From positions 578,501 to 642,500 of the forward strand of contig NEEC01000026.1 in the NCBI GenBank assembly GCA_002189035.1: 64,000 nucleotides of DNA, read 5' to 3'. Each line of letters begins with the position of its first letter. Position 1 is the first letter of the stretch. The notes beneath the pieces are model-generated. The model saw nothing but the letters and a program-made list of their open reading frames with translations, ran no database searches and was not told the DNA's origin. Both the position numbers and the translations under genes were made by a program. Positions 36,206 through 48,031 of the stretch are shown here, piece after piece. The stretch is from Utricularia gibba. Lineage: Eukaryota > Streptophyta > Magnoliopsida > Lamiales > Lentibulariaceae.

Positions 36206-38744
36206 ATGTCTCCTTTTCAGTTGTCGAGAATGGCCTTCGAAAAATGCTTACCGTCCTGGCGTTCGCCAGCACCTTCGCTAGCTCCTCCTTATTTGTCCTC
36301 TATCCCTACAGCCTCGCGGAGCCATTCTTTCATCATCCGCATGTCATCATCATCTTCTTCTTCTCCCACACGGGTTTCCGTCACCGGCAACGATGCGCTT
36401 TTGCAGTATGTCGGCTGGTCTCCTACTGTAAGTCATGTACCTCTCTCTAATCGCTTCTCTTCTTAAAAAAAGAGACTTGATATGTTTTCCGTTGTTCAGG
36501 TGTTTCCCCTTGAGAAGGACGTGAATACAGAAAGGAGAGATTACTTGTTGGAGAAAACTGCAAAGAAGCTGCGAACCAACAAGGAATCAGTTGAGAAGCT
36601 TCAAATGATTGACACCATCCAACGACTGGGTGTCGGATACTATCTCGAGGATGATATCAACGCTGCGTTGAGAGCTGAATTATCACATGGCTTCTGTGGG
36701 GCCGATAATCTGTTCACTACAGCTCTACGCTTCCGCCTACTCCGTCACAATGGATTTCAAGTGAAATCTGGTGATATTTATGCTATCTGTTTCTTCATTT
36801 GTCGACATGAATATGAACCCAGGGTATTCATGTTCTCTTAACAGATGTATTCGACAACTTCACTGATGGAAACGGTAAACTCCCGCAGTCTATGGCTGGG
36901 GACGTTATGGGTCTGCTAAGCTTGTACGAGGCATCGTACACGGGTGCTCATGGGGAAACTTTACTAGATGAAGCTAGAGGATTCACCAGAGCCAATCTCC
37001 AACGGAAGCTTCCAGAGCTCCCGCTGCTACTTCAGGAGGAAGTGGCTCAAGCATTGGAGGTTCCTAGGCATCTGAGGATGGCGCGGCTTGAGGCGCGACT
37101 GTTCATTGAGCGATACTCGAAACAAGAGGATCGTGATGACCAACTTTTGGAACTGGCGAAACTGGACTACGATAGGGTCCAAGTTCAACACCAGACTGAA
37201 CTCGCTGAAATCACAAGGTGAACGAATGTTTTTATTTATCACAAGGCTATGAAAAAGGTCTCACCTTTCAATACTCACGATATAAAGATTTGCATCAGTC
37301 AAAAATTGCCTTCTAAAGTCCTGCAGAAGTTGCGTAGCCACTCTATTAAATGGAAGAACTAGATTTCATTTGGTTCAAAAAGTCCAGGTTATTTAATTTT
37401 TGCAAGTTAGCTGAACTAGTGGAAATTGATACTAGCGTGTGTTTTCTTTTTTCCGTAAAACCGATTATAAATGTTAGATAAACAGCATATTCATATCCCA
37501 AAAGAAATAGGTTATATTTATGGAAAAAAGGTGCTGCCTACTCTTGATACCCACAGCACACAAATTTATGCTTCTACTAAGATTTCTTTTCTCGTCGTGG
37601 ATATTTCTGCATGTGAAGGTGGTGGAAACAACTTGGGCTGGTTGAGAAACTGCCCTTTGCAAGGGACAGACCGTTGGAGTGTTTTCTGTGGACAGTCGGG
37701 CTTCTGCCAGAGCCCAAGTACTCTCGATGTCGAATAGAATTGGCTAAAACAATAGCCATTCTTTTGGTGATTGACGACATATTTGACACCTACGGCAAAG
37801 TGGAAGAACTAGTCCTTTTCACGGATGCAATCACAAGGTAAAACTGATATCGAACTTCTGTTTCTTTTTAATTTATTTTAATTGCTTATGATAGATTGAA
37901 AGTATACTCGCACAGGTGGGATTTGAAAGCCATTGAGGGGCTACCCGAGTACATGAAGATATGTTACATGGCACTCTACAACACCACCAATGAAATATGC
38001 TACATTGTTCTCAAGGAAAATGGATGGAGCGTCCTCCCGTACCTCAAATCCTCTGTACGTGTCCCTAATATGTGCATACGTATTGCGGTTGCAGGTTGCA
38101 ACGTAACATTAACGAGTGGGATGTGCGGTGCAGTGGGTGGACATGATAGAGGGATTCATGGCGGAGGTGAAGTGGTTCAACGGCGGGAAGCGGCCGACCC
38201 TGGAGGAGTACATTGAAAATGGTGTGTCGACTGCAGGGGCCTACATGGCTTTGGTGCATCTCTTCTTTCTAATCGGTGAAGGCGTTACCGACCACAACGG
38301 CAGTTTGCTATTCAAGCCGTACCCGAAACTTTTCTCTGCAGCAGGCCGGATTCTCCGACTATGGGACGACCTTGGCACTGCCAAGGTATCTGAATCTCAT
38401 CATCAGTGACTTACCAAAGAAAACCCTGAGTAATAAAATCGATTCTATACGCAGGAGGAGCAAGAGCGTGGGGATCTTTCGTCCAGCATCGGTCTGGTAA
38501 TGGTGGAGGAGAATCTGCTGACGGAGGAGGAGGGGACAAATCGCATTTTGGAAAAGATTGAGGATCTGTGGAGGGATCTAAACGGAGAGATGCTAACGGA
38601 TCCGACAAAAGGATGCCCCTGTCGATAGTTAAAGTGGCACTCAATATGGCGAGAGCTTCACGAGTAGTGTACAAGCACGAGGACGCCTCCTATTTCTCCA
38701 GCGTCGACAACTATGTCAAGGATCTCTTTTTCACTAAATTCTAA
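36206..38744 (+). CDS. TPS-g class terpene synthase (linalool/nerolidol synthase-like), one frameshift
   Basis: Class I terpene synthases ionise prenyl diphosphates to volatile terpenes. Seven exons fit: 36206-36427, 36500-36770, 36845-37217, 37619-37837 (219 nt), 37916-38054 (139 nt), 38134-38385, 38455-38744, the usual plant TPS architecture. The N-terminus is Ser/Pro/Arg-rich (plastid-like), with no RRX8W motif, which is characteristic of TPS-g. Catalytic motifs are RDRPLE (RxR), DDIFDTYGK (DDxxD) and [17 protein letters not shown] (NSE/DTE). [19 protein letters not shown] and [20 protein letters not shown] strongly recall acyclic linalool/nerolidol synthases. A one-base loss in the A-run at 38607-38610 shifts the frame after GEMLTDP. 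The normal C-terminus ([20 protein letters not shown]...) continues in another frame to 38744. Substrate and product cannot be told. Confidence 0.9.
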
Positions 38745-39800
38745 ATAAAAAGGACGATTTATGACAACCCATATACTTTTAATCTAATTGTACGTCGTTC
38801 TTGTTGCCAAGCCATAAACCTCTTGAAAGCTAAATCAACTCTTAGGGAAAGCAATGCACCCCTTGACAAGATCAAGGCGGATACGAAAAACATGTGAGTG
38901 AAAGATCCAGATCCTAGGCTGAGCCAAAAAGGATACACGCCCAAGAAGGATAAGGTGTGCCTTAGAAGGAAGTATCAATAACCAAAAAGGGGCCTACCAT
39001 GAATAGAATAATGATAACTTCACAACGTATAGAAGACCCCCTTCTCCTCTAGTGTCGAGGAGTTTTTGCTTTCTGGAATTCTAAGCCCTTGTTGGCAGTA
39101 CCATAGCTTCAAGAAAGAAGCATCAACTTCTTTCCAAGTCCAAGGGGGATTTGGCGAAAATTGTGGCTTATCCTTACAATCAACGCCCTTTCACTCATTC
39201 TCAAAACCTTGAACTTAACAATCTGGTATTAGAGCGTATGGATGAACTCAAGGAAATGCTGATCAACATGATGGCTGATTTAAAAAGGGATATATCAAGT
39301 CTGCTGCGATCAGTAACTTAAAAAAAAAAAACTATTGAGAATAAAAATCTACAAAACATGTTCTCTTGAAATAAGCTTGTAAATTTGTAACGAGGATCAA
39401 ATTTGAGCATGTGAAAAACAAATAGAGCTGTATTATGTAACATTCATCATCCATCAATTAGCTCAGTGGTTTCAGGTGGTGTCCTGCAACGATCAGGACA
39501 AACACAATTATACGGTCACTCTTTAAACAAGCCGGATGTAACTTCTACCTTTTAAAACACTTGCACTGATCCCATACTTTCACTGCTGTAAGCTTCAACA
39601 AACCACTACAAACAAATGAATACACAAATGCAGCGTTTACATCGGTATATTGAGCAAAAAAGAACATTTTTCCGACCGCAGCTTCAAAAATTGTACAATA
39701 TACATTTTATTCAACCCCTAAGGTATGTGTCATGTAATGAAAAAACTCTATTAACTAGGAAGATTTACAACCTGAGAATATGGAAAGAGAACTTTCCATA
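38745..39800. other. Intergenic DNA with possible gag-like relic
   Basis: From about 38820 to 39300 the sequence has a codon-like character (for example a segment ending 'LERMDELKEMLINMMADL' on the plus strand near 39230), suggestive of a retroelement gag coiled coil. No domain can be confirmed. The remainder is the CIPK 3' flank. Confidence 0.3.
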
Positions 39801-39801
39801 A

Positions 39802-41264
39802 TCATGGTAGAGCTTCCTGTATTAACAACGGATGCATCAAGGAATCCTGTGGCTGACACGAATTCTGAGACTGCTGCTCTTGGCGTGGTGACTTACGAAC
39901 CTCTTGGGCCTTGGTTGATTCCATATCTTTTTGAGGGTGCGCAGGAGCACCTTGCCAAATCCATACTATATCTTGAAGGCGAGGTCTAATCCCATCAAAA
40001 AATGTTTTCTGATATTCCAGGGTATCTCCACCAGTTTTTTTCATTTCCAACAAATGGCAAGCAGGAGTGAGCTCGAAGATCTCAGCATCAATGGTCAGAA
40101 CCCCCTTTCTACCTTCCTTGGTTCCCTCAAACTTGAAAAGTCCTGCATCTCGTTTACTCATCCTGAGTTTCAAATTTTTGGCAATATCTTCTAGCTTGGA
40201 GATGATTAAAGAAGCAGGCCTCCAAGAAATGAATCTGGCTTCTTTATCTGGACAAGGCTCCTCAAATAATCTTGACAGATCAAATCCAGCTGACAGGGAA
40301 ATGAGGTCAAATGCGTTCATCTTTGAGAAGCTGGGCCCATCTTTTTTGTCTTCAGTAGATGTACTACCATTTTCATAGGGCATAGATGATGATGCATTTC
40401 TGCCTCCTGTACTAGTTGTACTGTTTTCAGGGTCATCGACTAATGCCTTCGAGGGAAGCCCTTTCTTGAACCAGGGGTTTTCCTTAATTCTTGCAATTGA
40501 GATTCTGGTATTGGGTTTGGATCGAGCATTCTTGAAAGTAATTTCTTTACTTCAGGTGGAAACCAATTTGGACATTTGAATTCAGCCTTCCCTATCTTCC
40601 TGTACATCTCCATTAAATTCGAGTCATGGAATGGGAGATAACCAGAAAGCAAGACAAAGAGAATCACTCCACAAGACCAGATATCAGCTTTGGCACCATC
40701 ATACCCTTTTCTGTTTATAACTTCCGGGGCAACATATGCAGGTGTACCGCACGTGGTGTGAAGGAGACCGTCTTGGCGCTTTGACTCAGCCAGTGCACTC
40801 AAACCAAAATCGGAAACCTTAAGATTTTCATTGTCATCTAACAGTATATTTTCAGGTTTTAGATCCCGGTGGTAGACATGTCGGCTATGGCAATAATCAA
40901 CAGCATAAATCAATTGTTGAAAATACTTTCGAGCAACATCTTCCTTCAGCCTGCCGGTTGCCACCTTGTTGAAGAGCTCACCTCCTTTAGCATATTCCAT
41001 CACAAAATAAATCTTGGTTTTAGTGGCCATAACTTCATAGAGATGGATGATATAAGGATGCCTTACCAGTCTCATAATCAATATCTCCCTCTTTATTTGA
41101 TCTACGATTCCCACTTTCATAATCTTTTCCTTGTCTATGACTTTAATGGCAACACTCTGTCCGGTTTGAACACTCCTTGCATGAAAGACTTTCGCAAATG
41201 TACCTTGACCTAACAGCCTACCTATTTCGTACTTTTGCAATAGCACATTGCTCTTAGAATCCAT
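39802..41264 (-). CDS. CIPK: CBL-interacting protein kinase (CIPK/SnRK3), intronless, one frameshift
   Basis: CIPKs are Ser/Thr kinases activated by calcineurin B-like calcium sensors, which direct them to membranes to regulate ion transporters. The start chosen is [10 protein letters not shown] at 41264 rather than nine codons upstream (41291), since CIPKs begin just before the kinase domain. Kinase motifs: [13 protein letters not shown] (P-loop), [10 protein letters not shown] (Lys), [13 protein letters not shown] (catalytic), [26 protein letters not shown]. The regulatory half has [19 protein letters not shown] (NAF/FISL, CBL binding) and the PPI region before [17 protein letters not shown]. 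One A appears missing at 40513-40514 (after MLDPNP), so the frame shifts between the kinase and NAF halves. Length about 487 aa, normal. The sequence resembles the intronless CIPK2/10/11-like group. Confidence 0.93.
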
Positions 41265-41291
41265 AACAAAGTTGAAATCCCTGAATGTCAA

Positions 41292-42563
41292 GAAACCAGA
41301 AGTCTCTGTTATCCTATGGAAATGATTCCAGGGAACAACAGCTCGAAAGACTTATATGCAGCAATTTTATATGAGCAACACCTCCCCACAACCAGGAAGA
41401 GATATTATTTAGGATCAAGGTTCCTGGATCCTCTTTCAAGGGCAAGGAAAATGTAGATTCATCTGGTGAGAGATCATCAAACTCCAGTATATGTCCTGGA
41501 AGGAATGCAGTAAATACCCAAGTCTATTTACCATAAAAATTGAGTCCAAGTAAATCACATCAAAGGATAGACTGCATACACAAAAAATAGAGATGTTTCC
41601 AAAGTTCTAAGTTCAAGCAACGAATACAAGACAAATATCATTCACAAAATAGAAGCCCTTAGTTATAGAACGTATGTATTACTACAATTTCGTGTTCGGC
41701 TGAGATCAGTAAAGTAAAAAGTGAACTGGCATAAAACAGAAACTAAGTAACCCCAAAAGGAAAGCACCGGATAAACTATTCACTATTAAACAGTTTCTGA
41801 ATTACGAACTTTTTGAACATGCAACCAGAAAAAAGATGATCCTTTAATATATATTAGTGTTCCGATTTTATTTTTCACTATGGAAAAGCCCATCCATTTC
41901 TTATCTAAGTTTGTGATTTCGCTCTTTTTCTGGGCGCCAACATCATCAACAACAACAACAGTACAGCTCCAATTTTCAGCCACGGCATACAACAACACTA
42001 AATACAATCATCGACTAGGAAAACAAACATTGAGTTCGAGGTTCACCATTCTAGAATCACATTTTAAATTTTAGAATTGTCACTAATTAGAAAGACTGCC
42101 TTAAAACGATGCGCACAACAATATCAAGATCACATAATTAAAAAAATGTAAACCTTGAATTTTAGTTTTTATCCACGACCATCTCTCAAGGAGCAAAATC
42201 TGAAAAATAGGGAATACAGACAGATGACCCAGGGGAATCGAGAATTAACTACCTTTTTGTTTTGCTTAGATATAACAGCAGACAGTAGGGCAATACTCGA
42301 GCCGGCAGGCAATAAAGAAGATCGGAGAAGGGGTGAAATGAAGTCGGAGCTTGTCCAACTTTCAGAAGACTAAGGACGCGGAATTAGGAACACATGCTGC
42401 GATGGTGAGGTGAGCCGGGTCTCTCTATAGTAAAACAAGGCAAGCCGACACAGCTAAATTTAGTCGTCACTCCGTGCCCATAGTAGTACAGTACTCAAGA
42501 TACGATGCCACACCAACGAATTCCTCGATCAATTGCCCGATTACGTCACACCAAGGCGGGGCC
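41292..42563. other. CIPK 5' region
   Basis: This is 1.27 kb upstream of the CIPK, probably 5'UTR with a possible leader intron plus promoter. The segment 42340-42450 is more GC-rich and may include the transcription start. No other gene is supported. The Mutator element begins directly after its left boundary. Confidence 0.45.
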
Positions 42564-43059
42564 GTAAATCCCCGAGTTTTTACCAAATACAAAAAATCCA
42601 GTTCCAAAATCAACCATTGTATGCCTTTCATTTCTATCAAAACCATCCATTTTATCGATTTTTTTTTCATTTTTGAATTTCTTTTTTACAAAAAATAGAA
42701 ATATATTACATTTGTTTTATAAATATTGTAATAAATATTATTAAAATATTTGTTTAGAATTTAAAAATTATATTAAATAAAAAATTAAATCAATTATTAT
42801 TTTTCAAATATAACACGAAAAATAAAATTAAATTTTTCATAATTTATATTTTTATTTAATTATTATATATTCAAAAATATATACAATTAAATAATAAAAA
42901 ATAAATAATTTAAAAAAAATGAAAAATCAAACTATATTATATATTCTTTACAAATAATAAACTAAATTAAAAACCAACAATATCTTTTCATTTAACTTTC
43001 TCATTTTAATATTTTTTATTTATGTTAATCATTACAATTCGTTATTACAATTATCAGAA

Positions 43060-43660
43060 ATAAAAAAATATAAAAAAAACAACAATTACATATTTCTATC
43101 GATCACTACAATTCACCAATTACAGTTATTAGAAATGAAACTAATATAAAGAAAACGATAATTGTCTATTTCTATCGATCACTGTAATCATCAATTATAA
43201 TTACCACAAATAAAAGTAATATAAGAAAAACTATAATCGTCTATTTTTGTCGATCACTATAATTCATCAATTACAGTGAATAGAAAACATGGTGATAGTA
43301 GTATGTTAAGCAAAAGTGTTCCGAACAAGCATAAAAGAGAAAATAAAAATTACTCGAGTAATAGTTTGTACCTCTAAATTTTATGGTCACCGTAATTACT
43401 AATTACAGTTATCAGAATTGAAAGTAATATAAGGAAATGATAACCTGTTTCTACGGATCACCGTAAGCATCAATTACAGTTACTAGAGAAAATGTTTATA
43501 ATACTCTAATAAGCAAAACGATGATTACATATTTTCCCGATCATCAATTACAATTACCAGAGAATATGCTTATAGTACTCTACCAAGCAAAATGATGATT
43601 ACCTATTTTTGCCGATCACCGTAATCATCAGTTACAGTTATTAGATAATAATAAAGCAAA
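43060..43660 (+). repeat. Left subterminal repeat array of the MULE
   Basis: About seven imperfect units of roughly 72-80 bp share the core 'cgatcactgtaatcatcaattacagtt...aga' (near 43105, 43177, 43252, 43387, 43458, 43539, 43613). The right-hand array is the reverse complement. Confidence 0.8.
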
Positions 43661-43979
43661 AATGCTCCTAATATGTATAATGAAATAGAAAATGAGAATT
43701 ACTCTACTAATGTTTTGTAATACTCCTAGTCCGGATGGTCTTCATTCATTGGGGCTTGACCAATACGAAAATCATGCACAAAGGATGATACATCAAGTGC
43801 ATCTATAAGTTATTCAAGAAAAGTCTTCATCTCACCCCCTTCCATAAAAGATGAATCTTTTTTATGAATCTTTAAGAAAAGTCTTCATCTCAACCTATTT
43901 GAGAAGCATTAGAGTATAATTTAAACTAAAAAAATAAAATTTAACTTATGAAATTTTTAACTAAAATCATTACCAGATT

Positions 43980-45085
43980 TCTTGTAGACTTGTATGATGA
44001 ATCATCTACCAACAAGGTGTTACCATGTGTATACCGGCCATGAAAACCATCATCCTCCCATATTTTTTGCAATTCTTTCAGCGAAACAATACTTGCTGGC
44101 TTCTTGAGGATTCAAAGGTTTGTGGTGGTGCATTTCGTTCCATCCCATATGAATGCCAAATTCGACATCTTCTCGCCAAACATCCCGTTAATGACTTGGT
44201 TTAGTTATGAATTGTTACAAAAAGAATACATGTAAAACATATATATAAAAAATATAATATAATATTTTGTATGTTATCCTCCACGTGAGGACCATAGTGC
44301 AACATCAAAATGTTGCATACACCATTCCATGAACTCCCTAACATTTGGTTTTAGAAACACTAAAAATATAACATAGTCAATCAATAAATTAGCAACTAAC
44401 TATATGTTGCAAATGTGTGAAATACTAAATAAATATCATACCTGCTCGCCCATAAATCCACTTATCGGGACGCCCTTTGATGGTTGATGATGAATGAAAA
44501 ATATATCAGCAAAAATGTCATTGACGACAAATACTACTAATTTCCGCACCATTGGAATATGACTACTTGATTCGCAGAAAGAAGACCGTTTGGATTGATA
44601 CCACTTTAGTTGTTGCTTCAACGCCTCATTTTTAGCAACCAAATCATTTGTTTCATTGTCAACCGCCACATCTTTATGTGAATTATCAGCATTATTTCCA
44701 CTTTGATCATCCACATCATCATCCTTCTTTGTAATTTTTTTTTTCATACCAACACTTGGCCGTGCCCCGAACTCTAAAAATAGGAGATAGGACTGTAGTC
44801 AATGACCTAGTCTGCCCTTTAAAGAAAACAATGAATTCATCAACGACATCCCTTGGTAACATCTCAATACCTAACAATAAATATAAGTAAATTAGATCAA
44901 TAAAATCATAACAATTCTCATAAAAGCACATAATATAAAAAATTGTTTAACACATAAAATACCTTGTGGTTTTCCAATAAGATAAGAATTTGGAAGTGTG
45001 CGTGGGAAATCATTTGATAAATCTTTAGGAGGAGAAACCTATACAAAACTTGTCCACCAACTATCATAGCCACTTCATAGACCTT
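43980..45085 (-). pseudogene. Chimeric passenger gene with FCP1/NIF-like phosphatase domain (MULE copy)
   Basis: Minus-strand exon-like segments in order: PKDLSNDFPRTLPNSYLIGK (about 45040-44960); GIEMLPRDVVDEFIVFFKGQ then TRSLTTVLSPIF (44900-44790); a charged, coiled-coil-like stretch KKKITKKDDDVDDQSG...KNEALKQQLKWYQ (44745-44590); KLVVFVVNDIFADIFF (44540-44490, HAD motif 1, with the catalytic first Asp replaced by Val); REFMEWCMQHFDVALWSSRG (44340-44285); LAFIWDGTKCTTTN (44150-44110); and NTLLVDDSSYKSTRN (44020-43985). The last boxes are hallmarks of FCP1/NLI-interacting-factor phosphatases. Introns appear between segments. It is truncated upstream by the LTR at 45086. The lost Asp suggests no phosphatase activity. 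Confidence 0.62.
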
Positions 45086-46355
45086 TGATAAATGAAAATT
45101 TCCTAGTGTCATTGCAAAAATAGAAAATTTGTTATCAAATAAATTTATAATCCCTAATCCACACAAAATACAAATTTAGAAAACTTGTATAGTGGTTATC
45201 GGGGTCGATCATAAAGAACTTGTGCTTGCTAAGTGTTTTAGTAAATACATGATTCGGAATAACAATAGGTCTTAGTCTAAGCTCGGGCTAGCAGTGCAAG
45301 TAAGTTCAGTAAACGAAATCAGGTTTAAATGCGAAAGGTAACAAGTACTAGTTTTAACTTAGAATAATACGAAGATGCCTTAAGGGTCTGCAGGTGGTAT
45401 GGTGCTAAAATGTCTAACTTAAATTACCATGTCTCTACACTCATAACTTCAAATAACCTTAGTCTACCTAGGTCATTTGTAATATTTTACGCAAAGCTGG
45501 TCTCCAATATCATCACCAACATTGCAATTAGGCTTACCTGCATGCAAAGTGTATAGAACTAGGTCTACCCGATTCTACTGGTTCTATCCCGGATTAACAC
45601 CTACTTTGTCCGCCTTGATTTGTTGGTCTACATCTAAACCAAGTTTCTTAGTCGCGAAGTTACTTGTTCCCCTCCTTAGGTCTACCCATAAAATGATAGA
45701 AACAAGAACTAAGAAACAATGATGAATTTTACTAAGAATCCTAGACCCACACCACCATGCTTCACCTTAAGACATCCCTAGGGTTCTAGCTACTCATACT
45801 TTGAAGGTTAAGCATGATAACATCAACATAAAACAACGAAAATGTCAAGAATATTGTGAAAGAGTTGCGTGTAGAAACTGAAAACATCAACAAACTAAAA
45901 TAAAGCAGTAAGAGTTCAGTTTTCCGTCTGCTACTGTTCCTTGGCTGGAATAGTAGTACTGGACTAGGTTTTGATGATGTTCTTGAGGGTGAAGTCCTTC
46001 TTCTTCTCCCCTGGATTGTGTTCTTCGTATTGGAGTTGGAGGTTGGGGGAGAAACTCCCTCGTCCCCCGTTGGAGGTTGTTGAATCTTGGAGGGAAAAAT
46101 CCCCGCTGTGTGTGTTCTCCGAAAATTCTGAGTTGAATCCCCTTTTTGCGACTCTCTCTAAGCATCTTTCTCTCGCCTCCTACTTAAAACACTAGTTTTA
46201 AGTGTTTTTATGTAATTTAGGAAAATGAAATTTTTGGTGTGATTAGTGGGCTAAATCCTTTGATTTAGCCCACCTCATGTCTAACCCGATTTTAGAGTCT
46301 AGCAGCAACCCAAGAATCAAGGAAAAATCTTGATTTCGTGCAAGTCACTAGGTTA
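45086..46355 (-). mobile_element. LTR (family A) inside the MULE, truncated, with inverted end segment
   Basis: The low end TGATAAATGAAAATTT (LTR 3' end read on the minus strand) and most of 45086-46190 are the reverse complement of 2770-3836, for example 'ggtagacctaaggaggggaacaagt'. In contrast, 46190-46355 matches 2540-2705 in the same plus-strand orientation, centred on the inverted repeat at 46246-46273. The family's TGATA(A/G)CACA start is absent, and the LTR abuts a copia fragment at about 46357. The 5-mer before it is ACCTT (45081-45085), with no partner found. Confidence 0.7.
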
Positions 46356-46356
46356 C

Positions 46357-48031
46357 ATTACTTCTAAAATCCTTGGTTCCTGCAAAATCGAGTCAACGAA
46401 ACCATATTAATCCTTGCTGCTTTTCTTGTACAAGCCATAAGAAGATGTTTAGGGTTTCCAGCAATGTATCTCAAAACCCTTTTCGCACACTGCAAGTGAT
46501 TTTCCATAGGCTGGTGCATAAACCTAGAGAGAAGGCTCGTTACAAACATGATGTCTGGCCTAGTGTTGGTGAGGAACATCAATGACCCGACAATTGATCT
46601 GAAAAGTGTTAAGTCAATAGCCTTCCCTTCTTGTGCAAAAACGGATTTGTAATTTTGCAATATAGGGGAGTTGGCAGCAGAACATTCTGAATATCCAAAC
46701 TTCCTTAGCATATTTGTAGAGAATTTGGTCTGTGAGAGAAAAATTCCAATTGGTAGCTGCTCAACTTCCATACCTAAAAACTGATGCATTAGTCCAAGGT
46801 CTGACATCTCAAACGTGCCTTTCAGAAAACTCTTGAATTTGTTTATCTGAGAGACATTCTTTCCTGTAATCAACATAAATAACCGTGATCAGGGTTGCCT
46901 TGTTATCCTCTAGATAGATGAATAGTGCTGCATCATTTTTGGATTTTTCAAATCCAAAATCCAGTAGAGCCGTTTCCAAACGTTCATACCAAGCTCTAGG
47001 GGCTTGCTTTAGACCATATAAGGCTTTTAGTAAGAGATATACCTTGTTTCCTGGGATTTCGAATCTAGGTGGTTGCTTGCAGTAGATTTTTTCCTGTAAA
47101 TCTCCATTTAAAAAGGCCGACTTGACATCCATCTGATGAACTCTCCAATTCTCTTGTGCAGCAATAGCAAGTAAGAGTCTAATGGTATCAAATCTAGCAA
47201 CACGGGCAAAGGTATCATAGTAATCAATACCATGCTCTTGGGAGTAGCCTTTGACTACCAACCTTGCCTTATACTTTTGTAGAGTTCCATCAGCATTAGT
47301 CTTGATCTTGAACACTCATTTTAGTCCAATGATGTGGGCTTCAGGTGGAGGATCGACCAGAATCCTGGTGTTATGTTTCTGAATCATCTTGAGCTCTTCT
47401 TCCATAGCCCTTTTCCAATGGGATTGTTGTAAGGCTTCCCCAACATCTTGCAGTTCTGAGGATGCAATAGCAAGGTTTGCATATTCATGTATGTCTGTAA
47501 ATCTCCTTGTCCTTTGAAGTGATGTTCCTGTTTGATCTTCTGCTGTCTCGTGATATATATCTAATAACAGTCGAAACCTTGTGGCCTCAGATTCATCAAG
47601 GCTGGAGGGAGTGCTACTTGGTGAGTGGATGCTCTCTTGAGCATCTACCGGATTATTTGAGCTATTCACGTCATCAGGTTGAGGGGGTGTACCCGAATAA
47701 GCATCATCATCCAGGTCATCAAGAGAAAAATCGTTAGAGGAATAAAGATTGACCTTTTTTGAGATACTAACCACATGTGAGGCAAGAAGGTTGCACTCCC
47801 AATCCCAGAAGTCATCCTCATCAATCCACACACTTCGAGCTATACTTACTCTTTTTTTTGTGGATTGTAGATTCTATAGCCTTTAGTACCTTCAGAATAT
47901 CCGATGAATATACCAGCCAACGAACGGTTATCCAGCTTAGACCGCAACTCAGCTGGCACTAGAGTGTATGCTACTGATCCGAATACCCTGAGGTGACCAA
48001 CAGCTGGTTTCCTGCCATAAACCAGCAACAA
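46357..48031 (-). pseudogene. Ty1/copia pol fragment (integrase end to reverse transcriptase)
   Basis: On the minus strand come the integrase C-terminus (GRKPAVGHLRVFGSVAYTLVP, IFIGYSEGTKGYRIYNP), a Ser/Asp-rich linker, and then reverse transcriptase (FKIKTNADGTLQKYKARLVV, MDVKSAFLNGDLQEKIY, ALYGLKQAPRAWYERLE, and after a break MSDLGLMHQFLGMEV, YIAGNPKHL). The catalytic YVDD box is cut by a small deletion with a frame change near 46870. Gag, protease and RNase H are missing. It comes from a different copia lineage than 1-2340, judged by its sequence. It is nested inside the MULE. Confidence 0.92.

Noticed and set aside
36115-36450. Alternative frame with basic start overlapping terpene synthase exon 1
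   Set aside because: Only the 36206 frame joins exon 2 in phase and gives a plastid-like leader plus [16 protein letters not shown].
37471-37737. Open frame over terpene synthase exon 4
   Set aside because: The catalytic DDIFDTYGK frame is different; this one is a shadow that begins in the intron.
44918-45166. Hydrophobic minus-strand frame that looks like a membrane protein
   Set aside because: It crosses the LTR border at 45086 and is out of frame with the coherent PKDLSNDFPRTLP exon; an artefact of AT-rich sequence.
45086-48031. Idea that the LTR and adjacent copia pol form one element
   Set aside because: The LTR belongs to the TGATA...TATCA family, not the TGTTAG...CCAACA copia type, and the pol lacks both ends; adjacency is likely due to nesting or truncation.
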